DNA from: Porticoccus sp041581635
Lineage (GTDB): Bacteria > Pseudomonadota > Gammaproteobacteria > Pseudomonadales > Porticoccaceae
Assembly (NCBI GenBank): GCA_041581635.1
Contig: JBFICW010000004.1
Span: 1 to 64,000, forward strand
Direction of reading: 5' to 3'
Length of the DNA: 64,000 nt
This document shows positions 8,803 to 17,370 of the stretch, one piece after another. The stretch's first letter is position 1, and each line of letters opens with the position of its first letter. The position numbers were made by a program, and so were the translations under genes. The notes below the pieces were generated by a model. That model worked only from the letters and a program-made list of their open reading frames with translations, was not told the origin of the DNA and made no database searches.

Positions 8803-9322
8803 AGCCGCTGCGAACAAATTGGCTTATGCGTCCTTCGGCCAAGGACAAAATCATATTGGCGGCAGTGGTTATGGTGGTAGTCGGTCTTAGGTTTTCGGTT
8901 ATTTCGGCTTCTCGAAAGATTTGTTTTAACTGCGTTTCCAGGCGATCAAATAATTGTTGGATACGACTGTGAAGTCGATTGGTTTCTCCTGTGAGGGCAT
9001 CGCCGGTCAATAGGCGAGTGATGCCTGGATTGCGCTCTGCAAATGTTAGCAGCAGGGTGAGAATTCGATAGCAGCGGCTTATTGCATCGGGCTCTTCAGC
9101 CAGAATAACCTTAACCCGGGAAAATAGGGTTTCTTCAATAAAGTCGATTAACCCCTCGTACATTTTAGTTTTACTGGGAAAGTGACGATACAGTGCGGCC
9201 TCAGATACCCCTATTTCTGCGGCAAGGGCCGCCGTGGTGATTCGTCCACCTGGCGTAGCCTCGAGCATGCGGGCAAGTGCTTGTAGAATCTGTTGTTTTC
9301 TGGAGCCTTTTTCCGCCGCCAT
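8711..9322 (-). CDS. slmA: Nucleoid occlusion factor SlmA (TetR family)
   Basis: 203 aa TetR-fold DNA-binding protein that blocks FtsZ ring assembly over the chromosome. The helix-turn-helix (ITTAALAAEIGVSEAALYRHFPSK) is at residues ~28-51. The following GLIDFIEETLFSRV and the C-terminal EGRISQFVRSGF are typical of SlmA. It is a few residues longer than usual. It lies 6 bp downstream of argB; in related genomes slmA is likewise found beside coaBC/dut/argB. The 3' end overlaps the convergent DUF4124 gene by 92 bp. Confidence 0.92.
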   Translation of the reverse strand: MAAEKGSRKQQILQALARMLEATPGGRITTAALAAEIGVSEAALYRHFPSKTKMYEGLIDFIEETLFSRVKVILAEEPDAISRCYRILTLLLTFAERNPGITRLLTGDALTGETNRLHSRIQQLFDRLETQLKQIFREAEITENLRPTTTITTAANMILSLAEGRISQFVRSGFSRRPTEQWQEQWSVMMSGFFREAQVPLTP

Positions 9323-9328
9323 GATGGA

Positions 9329-10237
9329 CTACTCGCCAGTTGTTGTATTGGTTATCAATGTACCAACACCCTGGTCGGTGAAAATCTCCAGTAGCGTGGC
9401 ATGGTTTACTCGTCCATCAATAATATGGGCACTTTGAGTGCCGCCCTTGACAGCATCCAGTGCGCATCTAATTTTGGGCAGCATGCCGCCGTGAATAGTG
9501 CCATCTTTGATGAGACCGTCGACCTGCTGTGTGGATAGTCCAGTGAGTATATTGCCATTTTTATCCTGAAGCCCTGCGACATTGGTTAGCAGCATAAGTT
9601 TTTCAGCTTTGAGTACTTCGGCAATTTTTCCGGCAACTAAATCCGCGTTGATATTGTAGGAGTTCCCATCATTATCAACGCCAATGGGTGCAATAACTGG
9701 AATAAAATGGCTATTGGTAAGCATGTCGATGACCTCGGTGTTGATGGCGTCGACTTCTCCAACATGGCCAATATCGATAATTTCGGGGGCCTCCATCTCA
9801 GGCGTATGCCGAGTCACGCGGAGTCTTTTGGCTTTAATCAGCTGGCCATCTTTTCCTGTGATGCCAACAGCATTACCGCCGGCATGATTGATCAGGTTGA
9901 CGATCTCCTTGTTGACGGAGCCCCCCAAGACCATCTCTACAATATCCATCGTTTTACTGTCGGTGACTCTCATGCCATCCACAAAGTGAGAGTCAATATT
10001 AAGTTGAGAGAGCAGGCTGCCGATTTGCGGGCCTCCGCCATGAACGACGACCGGGTTCATTCCCACCAGTTTCATCATGACGATATCACGGGCAAAACTG
10101 ACTTTGAGCTTGTCATCGACCATGGCATTGCCGCCAAACTTAACGACAATGGTTTTGCCGGTAAACCGCTGGATATAAGGTAGTGCTTCAGATAGCACGT
10201 TGGCGATGTTGGATGCCGCTTCGCGGGTTAAAGACAT
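9329..10237 (-). CDS. argB: Acetylglutamate kinase
   Basis: 302 aa amino-acid-kinase-family enzyme phosphorylating N-acetyl-L-glutamate in arginine biosynthesis. The glycine-rich motifs KFGGNAM and VVHGGGPQI bind ATP and acetylglutamate; the C-terminal GGMLPKI segment is conserved. The N-terminal helix before the kinase core (residues 1-28) is the segment associated with arginine-sensitive hexameric ArgB. It is in the middle of the minus-strand series coaBC-algC-argB-slmA, with a 28-bp gap from algC. Confidence 0.95.
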   Translation of the reverse strand: MSLTREAASNIANVLSEALPYIQRFTGKTIVVKFGGNAMVDDKLKVSFARDIVMMKLVGMNPVVVHGGGPQIGSLLSQLNIDSHFVDGMRVTDSKTMDIVEMVLGGSVNKEIVNLINHAGGNAVGITGKDGQLIKAKRLRVTRHTPEMEAPEIIDIGHVGEVDAINTEVIDMLTNSHFIPVIAPIGVDNDGNSYNINADLVAGKIAEVLKAEKLMLLTNVAGLQDKNGNILTGLSTQQVDGLIKDGTIHGGMLPKIRCALDAVKGGTQSAHIIDGRVNHATLLEIFTDQGVGTLITNTTTGE

Positions 10238-10265
10238 TGTGGGTTCCTGTCAGTTTGTTTCTGAT

Positions 10266-12698
10266 TTAAAACGTTAAATTCGCATCTATGCTAAGTAGTT
10301 GTTGCCTGAAGAGCGACTGGATCTTTTCCAAAGCGTCTTCTGATTCTGCCTCAAATCGCAGTGTTAAAGCAGGGCTGGTATTCGAAGCTCTGATTAATCC
10401 CCAGGCTTTGGGGAAATCGACACGCAGTCCATCAATCGTTGTTACCTTGCCATCCTGAAAGGTGTGATTTGAGATCAATCGTTCCATCACCGAAAATTTT
10501 TCCTCTTCGGCAATGTCTACTTTTATTTCTGGTGTCGCTCGCCGGCTTTCAAAACTTGCGACGATTTCGTCGAGCCCCTGCTCACGAATAGTGATAATTT
10601 CTACAAGTCGGGCAGCGGCATAGATTCCATCGTCAAAGCCATGCCATCTATCGTGGAAGAATATATGCCCGCTAAACTCGCCCCCGAGCGGGGCATTGCA
10701 CTCCAGAATCTTGTTATACATATGCGAATGACCGGTTTTCCACATCACGGGTCGACCCCCATAACTGCTGATTAAGCTGTTTAACCGGCGGGTGCTTTTT
10801 ATATCAAATACGACGTCTGCACCCGGATGGCGGGAAACTACGTCTCGAGCAAAGATCATCAGTAGCTCGTCGGGCCAGATGATTTTTCCGCTTGCTGACA
10901 CAGCGACAACTCTATCGCCATCGCCATCAAGGGCAATACCTAAATCGGCACCACGTTCTCTGACGCAGAGAATGAGGTCATCAAGATAAGCTTCAACGGA
11001 GGTGTCTGGGGGGTGATTGGGAAAGTCGCCATCCACATCGCAATAAAGCGGTAGCACAGTACAGCCGATGGCCTCGAGTAAATCGATACCAAGTTCTCCA
11101 GCGACGCCGTTGCCGGCATCTAATACGACTTTGAGATCCTGAGTGGGCACGATATCACTGGCAATGGCCTGAACATAATCATGGGATAGGTCGCGAATTT
11201 CCATGTGGCCACTAGTCTGTTCGGGTATATCTTCAATCATTTCAGTTTTGAGGGCCTGAATTTCCTCGCCACATAATGCATGGTGTTTAAAAAACATTTT
11301 GAAGCCATTGTATTCGGCAGGGTTATGGCTGGCTGTGACCATAACGCCGCAATCGGTTTCTGGGAGTAAATGAGTGGCAAAGTTGAGCAGTGGGGTGGGT
11401 ACTTGGCCAAGATGAATAATATTGCAGCCTGTACTGAGAATGCCTTGTTCCAGTGCCGCTGATAGCTTGGGCGCCGAGTTCCGGCCATCACAAGCCACGA
11501 TGAGGGTGTGCTCGCCAAGTGACAGCGCTCTCTTGGCAAGTACTTTGCCTAGCTGGCGGGAAAATTCTGGCGTCAGCTGGGTATTGGACAAACCGCGAAT
11601 ATCATAATCGCGAAATACTACGTCAGGAAAAGGTTCTTGAGGCGCAGGTGATTCCGGGCTTGAAACTTCTTCAGTAATATTTTCAGAATCGCTGGTTTTG
11701 GTGTGCGAAGGGATAATCTGCAAATAGGACGCACTATCTTCATCTACAGGTGTGTCATTGTTCTCAGTGGTTTTGAGTTTTGATTCATTATTTGCGGTGG
11801 CTTTATTCTTTTTAAGCCGGAGCTTTTTAGGATTGTTCCTATGGCGCCGTAAGGTGAGCCGAACGACCACATAGGCCAACAGTAGTGTGGTGATGATAAG
11901 TCCGGCCACAATAAGTAAGAATTCGCGGTAGGGTGGAGCTGCCTGGTTGAGTAATATCGAGCTACCGGTAAAGCGTACTTGCCATTGGGGTATTCGTGTT
12001 TCCAAGGTAATCGCATCGATTGCTTTGTCTGTACTGCTTAGGGTGATAAAGGGTTTGTTTTTTAAGCCGGGCACTGTTTGGAAAAGCTCTGTTGTACCGA
12101 GTGAAGGCTTAACCTTGGCGCGTAAGAGTTCGGTTAGGGCATCTGTCGATAGCATCGCCATCAGGCTGCCCATGATTTTTCCATCACTGTTTTTGAGAGG
12201 AAAGGCAAGCATCAATTTCCAAGCGCCATCAATGTGAGCAGCAATGGGACTGGAGGGTTCACCAGAAAGCACCTTTGTGGACATCTCCTGGCCAGCAAAA
12301 TTGTGTGCCTCATCGAGGCGGGTGTCATTGGGGCTTAGGAGGTAGCCCTGGGATAAATCTTCTACCCAGGTCGTGAGCAGGCTCTCAAGGTGTGCAACCT
12401 CTTTGGTGTCTCCCGATGCCAGACCTTCGATAAATAACTGCTTTTCAGAAATATTTTGTAATTGTTGTTGCCGCTTTTTTAAATAGGTATTCACCGTAGC
12501 GACTTGTTGTTGGGCATAATTTCTGGCGCTGGCATTAGCGAGTGCTTGCTTGGCAGAGCCTTGCATATGGCCGTGAAGCATGAATGAAAACAAGACGGCC
12601 CCGCCTATCATAAGACCAATTAGCCCTAAAATAAGGGGGTGCTGTTGCAACGTTAGCAGTGCTGTCAGGGCTGAGTTGTTTTTCTTAGGTTTGGCCAT
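10266..12698 (-). CDS. algC: Membrane-anchored phosphomannomutase/phosphoglucomutase (long AlgC)
   Basis: 810 aa. Residues ~360-810 are a complete AlgC: FRDYDIRG at the start of domain 1, the phosphoserine loop TASHNP, the metal loop DGDGDRV, the sugar-binding GEFSGH and the phosphate-binding C-terminal RASNTSPALTLRFEA. It interconverts mannose or glucose 1- and 6-phosphates for LPS and exopolysaccharide sugars. The extra N-terminal ~350 residues have a transmembrane helix (~20-42), a periplasmic sensor-like domain, a second helix (~255-280) and a basic/acidic linker, so the mutase is tethered to the inner membrane. This long form occurs in several marine gammaproteobacteria and pseudomonads. 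The gene follows coaBC by only 10 bp. Confidence 0.93.
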   Translation of the reverse strand: MAKPKKNNSALTALLTLQQHPLILGLIGLMIGGAVLFSFMLHGHMQGSAKQALANASARNYAQQQVATVNTYLKKRQQQLQNISEKQLFIEGLASGDTKEVAHLESLLTTWVEDLSQGYLLSPNDTRLDEAHNFAGQEMSTKVLSGEPSSPIAAHIDGAWKLMLAFPLKNSDGKIMGSLMAMLSTDALTELLRAKVKPSLGTTELFQTVPGLKNKPFITLSSTDKAIDAITLETRIPQWQVRFTGSSILLNQAAPPYREFLLIVAGLIITTLLLAYVVVRLTLRRHRNNPKKLRLKKNKATANNESKLKTTENNDTPVDEDSASYLQIIPSHTKTSDSENITEEVSSPESPAPQEPFPDVVFRDYDIRGLSNTQLTPEFSRQLGKVLAKRALSLGEHTLIVACDGRNSAPKLSAALEQGILSTGCNIIHLGQVPTPLLNFATHLLPETDCGVMVTASHNPAEYNGFKMFFKHHALCGEEIQALKTEMIEDIPEQTSGHMEIRDLSHDYVQAIASDIVPTQDLKVVLDAGNGVAGELGIDLLEAIGCTVLPLYCDVDGDFPNHPPDTSVEAYLDDLILCVRERGADLGIALDGDGDRVVAVSASGKIIWPDELLMIFARDVVSRHPGADVVFDIKSTRRLNSLISSYGGRPVMWKTGHSHMYNKILECNAPLGGEFSGHIFFHDRWHGFDDGIYAAARLVEIITIREQGLDEIVASFESRRATPEIKVDIAEEEKFSVMERLISNHTFQDGKVTTIDGLRVDFPKAWGLIRASNTSPALTLRFEAESEDALEKIQSLFRQQLLSIDANLTF

Positions 12699-12708
12699 AG
12701 GAATTTTA

Positions 12709-13911
12709 TTATTCGGGGATCATTTCAGCTATTTTGGCGATTAATTGTCGGGCCAAAATAGATTTACTAATTTTAGGGATGGCTTCAGAGCTTTGCATCT
12801 CTACGACGAGTACTGCATTGTCGTCACTATTGAAGCCAATTGTGCGGTCTGAAACGTCATTGGCAATCACCAGATCAAGGTTTTTTCTTTCCAGTTTCCC
12901 CCGGGCGTAGTCTTCCAAATTGGCGGTTTCAGCTGCAAACCCTACTGTATAGGGTCGATTGGGGCGCTTCGCTACAGCGCTCACAATATCCGGATTTTTT
13001 ACCAGCTCGATGGTTAGGGTATCCGTTGATTTTTTAATTTTCTGCTCGGATACCTGTGTGGGGCGGTAATCTGCCACAGCTGCAGATGCGATAAACAATT
13101 GGCAGCCAACGGCCTCGGAGAGTGCGGCATCATACATTTCTTGAGCACTGATCACTGGTATCGTTCGAACTCTATCTGGCGGGGCAAGGTTCACTGGGCC
13201 GCTGATAAGGACAGTTTCCGCGCCGGCTTCCGCAGCTGCTTCTGCGAGTGCATAACCCATTTTTCCAGAGCTGTGGTTGCTGATATAGCGCACGGGGTCA
13301 ATGGCTTCTCGTGTTGGTCCGGCCGTAATCACAACTTTTTTTCCAACAAGAGAACCTGTTTCAAATAAATCGGCTGTGAGTTCCACAATGTCTTCCGGTT
13401 CACTCATTCGGCCAGGGCCGACCTCACCGCAAGCCTGACTGCCTTCTGCGGGACCAAAAATGTTTATACCGCGACCGCGCAGGCGTTCAATATTGTGTTG
13501 AGTGCTGGCGTTGCGCCACATGCCCTGATTCATCGCGGGGGCAATAGCCAAGGGTGAGCGACTGGCCAAGCATAGCGTAGATAGTAGGTCGCCGCCCTCT
13601 CCGTGGGCTAGTTTTGCGATGAAGTCTGCAGATGCTGGTGCAATTAGAATAATATCGGCCCAGCGTGCCAGCTCGATGTGTCCCATGGCGGCTTCAGCGT
13701 CGGTATCTAAAAGCGCTAAATGAACTGGGTTGCCAGAGAGGGCCTGCATGGTAAGGGGGGTAATAAATTCGGTTGCGGCTGTGGTCATGACAACTCGAAC
13801 ACTACCGCCTGCATCCTGTAGACGACGAATAATCTCTGCACTTTTGTAAGCGGCGATACCACCTGTTACACCCAGTAGAATCCGTTTGTTGGCCAATAAG
13901 CGCATTAACAT
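12709..13911 (-). CDS. coaBC: Bifunctional phosphopantothenoylcysteine decarboxylase/synthase
   Basis: 400 aa coenzyme A biosynthesis enzyme. The N-terminal flavoprotein half (CoaC) begins LLGVTGGIAAYK and has the PAMNQGMW motif with the flavin-site Asn. The C-terminal half (CoaB) begins about residue 190 with VVITAGPTREAIDPVRYISNHSSGKMG and carries KKSTDTLTIELVKNPDI. Together they add cysteine to 4'-phosphopantothenate and decarboxylate the product. The gene is divergent from radC, as in E. coli and Pseudomonas, but dut, which normally follows coaBC, is absent and algC comes next. Confidence 0.95.
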   Translation of the reverse strand: MLMRLLANKRILLGVTGGIAAYKSAEIIRRLQDAGGSVRVVMTTAATEFITPLTMQALSGNPVHLALLDTDAEAAMGHIELARWADIILIAPASADFIAKLAHGEGGDLLSTLCLASRSPLAIAPAMNQGMWRNASTQHNIERLRGRGINIFGPAEGSQACGEVGPGRMSEPEDIVELTADLFETGSLVGKKVVITAGPTREAIDPVRYISNHSSGKMGYALAEAAAEAGAETVLISGPVNLAPPDRVRTIPVISAQEMYDAALSEAVGCQLFIASAAVADYRPTQVSEQKIKKSTDTLTIELVKNPDIVSAVAKRPNRPYTVGFAAETANLEDYARGKLERKNLDLVIANDVSDRTIGFNSDDNAVLVVEMQSSEAIPKISKSILARQLIAKIAEMIPE

Positions 13912-14005
13912 TCCTGAAAAATAAGGCTGAGGGGGCTAAGATACCATTGCAAAGGAATTTTGCGTAGTCAGTACTTACGTTATGGACTGCACAGTGGAGG
14001 TGCTT

Positions 14006-14680
14006 ATGACGATTCGTGATTGGCCTGAGGCTGAACGCCCTCGGGAAAAACTTCTTGAAAGGGGGGCCGGAGCCCTATCTGATGCGGAATTACTGGCGAT
14101 TTTCTTACGTACAGGTTGTCGGGGGCTTTCGGCGGTGGATCTTGCCCGAGAGTTACTGCAGCGCTTTGGATCGCTTACGACAATGTTATCAGCAGACAAA
14201 ACAACATTTTGCCATGCCCGGGGTCTTGGCGAGGCCAAGTTTGTACAATTACAGGCGGTGATGGAGCTGGCACGACGCCATTTAGGTGAACAGCTTCGTC
14301 GTGATGATGTGTTTACCAGTGCAACGCTGGTCAGTGAATTTTTATTAGCACAGTTGCGTCATTGCGAGCAGGAGGTTTTTGCCGTCTTATTTCTCGACTC
14401 CCAGCATCGTTTGATTGCGTGGGAAAAGTTATTTTTTGGCACAATTGATAGTGCCAATATTCACCCCCGTGAGGTGGTTAGGCGTTCACTTTTCCACAAT
14501 GCGGCGGCAGTGATTTTTTCCCATAACCATCCATCGGGCATCGCTGAACCCAGTGAGCCGGACCAATGGATTTCCGTCCGGTTAAAGAAGGCTTTGGATT
14601 TGGTCGATGTCAGGGTGCTTGATCATGTTGTGGTGGGTGGGGGTTATACCGTTTCGATGTTAGAGCGTGGAATGTTATAA
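14006..14680 (+). CDS. radC: RadC/JAB-domain DNA repair-associated protein
   Basis: 224 aa. The N-terminus MTIRDWPEAERPREKLL and helix-hairpin-helix-like segment are followed by a JAB/MPN metalloprotease-like domain with its metal motif (FSHNHPSG...EPSEPD) at about residues 172-187. Despite the name, its role in DNA repair is unproven. The start at 14006 is supported by GGAGGTG just upstream; an in-frame ATG at 13982 lacks this. Divergent from coaBC and upstream of rpmB-rpmG, the conserved arrangement. Confidence 0.93.
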   Translation: MTIRDWPEAERPREKLLERGAGALSDAELLAIFLRTGCRGLSAVDLARELLQRFGSLTTMLSADKTTFCHARGLGEAKFVQLQAVMELARRHLGEQLRRDDVFTSATLVSEFLLAQLRHCEQEVFAVLFLDSQHRLIAWEKLFFGTIDSANIHPREVVRRSLFHNAAAVIFSHNHPSGIAEPSEPDQWISVRLKKALDLVDVRVLDHVVVGGGYTVSMLERGML

Positions 14681-14715
14681 AATCCCTGAAACTGGGGCTA
14701 TTTGGGTGAATTTGT

Positions 14716-14744
14716 TTGATTTCGAGGGGGGCTTCTGGTATAAA
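14716..14744 (+). promoter_or_regulatory. Sigma-70-type promoter for rpmB-rpmG
   Basis: TTGATT at 14716-14721 and TATAAA at 14739-14744 are separated by exactly 17 bp. This matches the consensus well and gives a leader of about 90 nt before rpmB. Position and ribosomal-protein context make it convincing, though no start site is known. Confidence 0.65.
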
Positions 14745-14842
14745 ACGCGGCTCTTTGTGGGGGTGCCCTGTTGGGGTGTGTCACTAACAGATTTCAAAAG
14801 TAGTCGCCAAGTACTGGTGGCGCAATGATTAGAGGCAAAGCA

Positions 14843-15079
14843 ATGTCTAAAGTATGTCAAGTCACCGGCAAGAAGCCGATGTCCGGTAACAATGTTTCAC
14901 ACGCCAAAAATAGGACTCGCCGTCGGTTCGAGCCTAACTTGCACTCCCACCGTTTTTGGGTCGAATCAGAGAAGCGTTTTGTAAGACTGCGCCTTTCTGC
15001 CAAGGGAATGCGTATTGTTGATAAGCTGGGCATCCAACAGGTTTTGGTTGATATGCGCAAGCGTGGCGAGAAGGTTTAA
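14843..15079 (+). CDS. rpmB: 50S ribosomal protein L28
   Basis: 78 aa, with the family N-terminus MSKVCQVTGKKPMSGNNVSH and a very basic remainder. The frame is open six codons upstream (ATG 14825), but initiation at 14843 gives the normal L28 length. First gene of a two-gene ribosomal operon with rpmG, 11 bp upstream of it, under the promoter at 14716-14744. Confidence 0.97.
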   Translation: MSKVCQVTGKKPMSGNNVSHAKNRTRRRFEPNLHSHRFWVESEKRFVRLRLSAKGMRIVDKLGIQQVLVDMRKRGEKV

Positions 15080-15090
15080 GGAGATAAGTA

Positions 15091-15258
15091 ATGGCTAAAT
15101 CGAATCGCGATAAAATCAAATTGGTATCCAGTGCAGGCACTGGTCACTACTACACGACCACTAAAAACAAGCGTACTCAGCCTGAAAAGCTTGAGTTCAG
15201 CAAATACGATCCAGTGGTTCGCAAACACGTACCCTATAAAGAAGCTAAAATTAAGTAA
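15091..15258 (+). CDS. rpmG: 50S ribosomal protein L33
   Basis: 55 aa: MAKSNRDKIKLVSSAGTGHY to EAKIK. It is the short, highly basic L33. The zinc-binding cysteine pairs of the C+ form are absent, so this is the zinc-independent type. AAGGAG lies just upstream of the ATG. It immediately follows rpmB and is closed by a strong terminator. Confidence 0.97.
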   Translation: MAKSNRDKIKLVSSAGTGHYYTTTKNKRTQPEKLEFSKYDPVVRKHVPYKEAKIK

Positions 15259-15279
15259 GCTTCTTTACGTAATAAAAGC

Positions 15280-15304
15280 CCCCCGACAGCTTCGGGGGTT
15301 TTTT
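15280..15304 (+). terminator. Rho-independent terminator of rpmB-rpmG
   Basis: A 7-bp GC-rich stem (CCCCCGA with TCGGGGG) with a 5-nt loop is followed by six T. It begins about 20 bp after the rpmG stop codon. Confidence 0.9.
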
Positions 15305-15418
15305 GTGCCCGTCAGTTTTTGATGTATTTCTTGCGCGTTTGAACTACAGAGTTTCCGATCGAGAGTGGGCATCAAGGTGCAAGCCCCAAAGGTATTGGCA
15401 ACGCAGGTAATATCCTGG

Positions 15419-15826
15419 CTAGCCTTTCGAGGCTAGAGCAACATCATAAACACCCGCCTCTCTTGCCTGGTCTGACACCAAAATAAATGTTTCAGTCTTG
15501 GATTTAGGGTGGGCCTCGATAATGACCTTGGCCCGAGGGTTTTCAGCGTGGGCTCTCTCTACGTTGGCACGCACTGAGCGTATATCGATAAGGCGTCCTT
15601 TCAGCCAAATATCATTAGTTTCGGTGATTTGGAAAATGATATTCTGGATTTTTTTATCATCGTGTGGTGCTTCGTCACTGATAGGCGGCCGGTTAACCTC
15701 GATGCCGGATTCTTTGATAAACGATGCCGTTACAATAAAAAAAATTAGCATGATAAAGACAACGTCGAGCATCGGCGTCAGATCGATTTGGGGATCTTCT
15801 GTGAGGCGTCGTCTTCCCAAAGCCAT
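15419..15826 (-). CDS. exbD: ExbD/TolR-family biopolymer transport protein (orphan)
   Basis: 135 aa. A short cytoplasmic N-terminus is followed by one transmembrane helix (MLDVVFIMLIFFIVTASF, ~19-36) carrying the conserved proton-pathway Asp in LTPMLDVVF, then a periplasmic domain. ExbD works with ExbB to harness the proton gradient for TonB-dependent uptake. No exbB, tolQ or tonB gene is next to it: rpmG lies downstream and mutM is divergent. Its partner must be encoded elsewhere or be shared. Confidence 0.88.
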   Translation of the reverse strand: MALGRRRLTEDPQIDLTPMLDVVFIMLIFFIVTASFIKESGIEVNRPPISDEAPHDDKKIQNIIFQITETNDIWLKGRLIDIRSVRANVERAHAENPRAKVIIEAHPKSKTETFILVSDQAREAGVYDVALASKG

Positions 15827-15882
15827 CGTTAGATTATTCCAGTCATTTTAAATTTGAGTGAAGTGATTATTGTAACGCCTCT

Positions 15883-15902
15883 TTTGCAGCTTTTGCTGCA
15901 AA
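15883..15902. repeat. Perfect 8-bp hairpin between exbD and mutM
   Basis: TTTGCAGC and GCTGCAAA flank a TTTT loop. It lies in the 163-bp divergent gap, about 57 bp upstream of exbD and 88 bp upstream of mutM. It could be an operator or a leader hairpin; it lacks the T-run of a terminator after the stem. Confidence 0.5.
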
Positions 15903-15989
15903 GTAAGCGGTGAAGCGCGTGCATTTTGGCTAAGCCCTCCATAGTATGCCAGACATTCCATTGTAGAGAAGATAGAGCTGGAGCAGGTG

Positions 15990-16805
15990 ATGCCGGAATT
16001 ACCCGAAGTTGTGGTTACTCTAAGGGGTTTGATGCCTCATGTTGCCGGGAAACAGGTATCTACGGTGACGGTACGAGAATCTAGGCTGCGCTGGCCGATA
16101 CCTGGTGATTTAGCTGACCAGCTCTCCGGTCAGGTGCTAATTGATGGTCGGCAACGGGCCAAGTATTTGTTGTTTCAGTTTGCTCATGGCCACTTGATGA
16201 TCCACTTAGGTATGTCGGGAAACCTGCGCATCGTTCAATCGGGGGTTGCTCCCGCTAAGCACGACCATGTTGATATCGGCTTCAGCGATGGCACGGTATT
16301 GCGATTCACCGACCCGCGCCGGTTTGGCTCTGTTTTGTGGTTGGCCGGTGAGCCGGAACAGCATAAGTTGTTACGTCACCTTGGGCCAGAGCCATTCGAT
16401 CCGCAATTTGATGGCGGTTACCTTTACCGTCAGTCCCGTGGAAAATCATTGTCAGTAAAACAGTTTTTAATGGATAACCGTGTGGTTGTTGGTGTGGGGA
16501 ACATTTACGCTAACGAATCACTTTTTCTCAGCGGTATCAGGCCGAAGAAGGCCGCTGGACGTATTTCCCGTAAAACCTATGAGGCGTTGTCCGAGAATGT
16601 CAAAACCGTATTAAGGCGAGCAATTGAGCAGGGTGGCACTACCCTTAAGGATTTTGTGGGCAACGAAGGCAAGCCGGGTTATTTTAAGCAGGAGCTATAT
16701 GTCTATGGGCGCGCTGGTCAGCCATGTTTGCAATGCGATACACAGTTAAAGGAGATAAGACTGGGGCAACGCTCGACGGTTTATTGTCCTTTTTGCCAAA
16801 AATAA
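15990..16805 (+). CDS. mutM: Formamidopyrimidine-DNA glycosylase (8-oxoguanine DNA glycosylase)
   Basis: 271 aa bifunctional base-excision repair enzyme. The ATG at 15990 exposes the catalytic N-terminal proline (PELPEV) after Met removal; the GTG at 15987 would mask it, so 15990 is the start. Further signatures are the H2TH-region VGVGNIYANESLF and the C-terminal zinc finger with C-x2-C and C-x2-C (CLQCDTQ, YCPFCQK). Convergent with coaD, 16 bp away. Confidence 0.96.
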   Translation: MPELPEVVVTLRGLMPHVAGKQVSTVTVRESRLRWPIPGDLADQLSGQVLIDGRQRAKYLLFQFAHGHLMIHLGMSGNLRIVQSGVAPAKHDHVDIGFSDGTVLRFTDPRRFGSVLWLAGEPEQHKLLRHLGPEPFDPQFDGGYLYRQSRGKSLSVKQFLMDNRVVVGVGNIYANESLFLSGIRPKKAAGRISRKTYEALSENVKTVLRRAIEQGGTTLKDFVGNEGKPGYFKQELYVYGRAGQPCLQCDTQLKEIRLGQRSTVYCPFCQK

Positions 16806-16821
16806 CTGAAGGCTGTCTGTG

Positions 16822-17304
16822 TCAGTTATTTTTGAATTTAGTCGCCAGTGCATCTCTGACACAAGGCGAGACAAAGGCGTTGATGTCTCCGCCCAGTAGG
16901 CCAATCTCTTTTACCAGAGATGAGGAAATATAAGAGAGTTTTTCTGATGGTGTTAGAAAAATACTTTCTATCTGTGGTGATAAGGCGCGATTCATATTGG
17001 CCAGCTGGAATTCATACTCAAAATCCGAGACTGCTCGAAGGCCCCTGAGGATGGCGTCAGCCTTTTGGTCTTTCACAAAATTGACCAGCAAGTAGTCGAA
17101 ACCTAATACCGTAATATTATCCAGGTGGGACAGTGCATCTTTGGCTAGACTGATGCGCTCTTCAATATTGAACAGTGGCTGTTTTCTTTTGCTGCTGGCA
17201 ACAGCGACAATAACGTGATGGAACAAGCGGCTGGCACGCTCTACCAGATCGATGTGACCATTTGTGATGGGGTCAAAAGTGCCAGGGTAAACGATTGTTT
17301 TCAA
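16822..17304 (-). CDS. coaD: Phosphopantetheine adenylyltransferase
   Basis: 160 aa nucleotidyltransferase of coenzyme A synthesis (4'-phosphopantetheine + ATP to dephospho-CoA). The N-terminus has YPGTFDPITNGHIDL with the T/HxGH motif, and the ISSSLVKEI motif is near residue 127. Length and motifs are standard. Downstream of rsmD on the same strand, as in many gammaproteobacteria. Confidence 0.96.
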   Translation of the reverse strand: MKTIVYPGTFDPITNGHIDLVERASRLFHHVIVAVASSKRKQPLFNIEERISLAKDALSHLDNITVLGFDYLLVNFVKDQKADAILRGLRAVSDFEYEFQLANMNRALSPQIESIFLTPSEKLSYISSSLVKEIGLLGGDINAFVSPCVRDALATKFKNN

Positions 17305-17370
17305 GTCGATTCTTCACTTTTTAGGTAGGCTTGGCCGGGTGTGGAATGGTAAACGTTTTGTTACTTGGGC

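Noticed and set aside
14860..15140. Minus-strand frames across rpmB
   Set aside because: Opposite to an unmistakable L28/L33 operon; no support.
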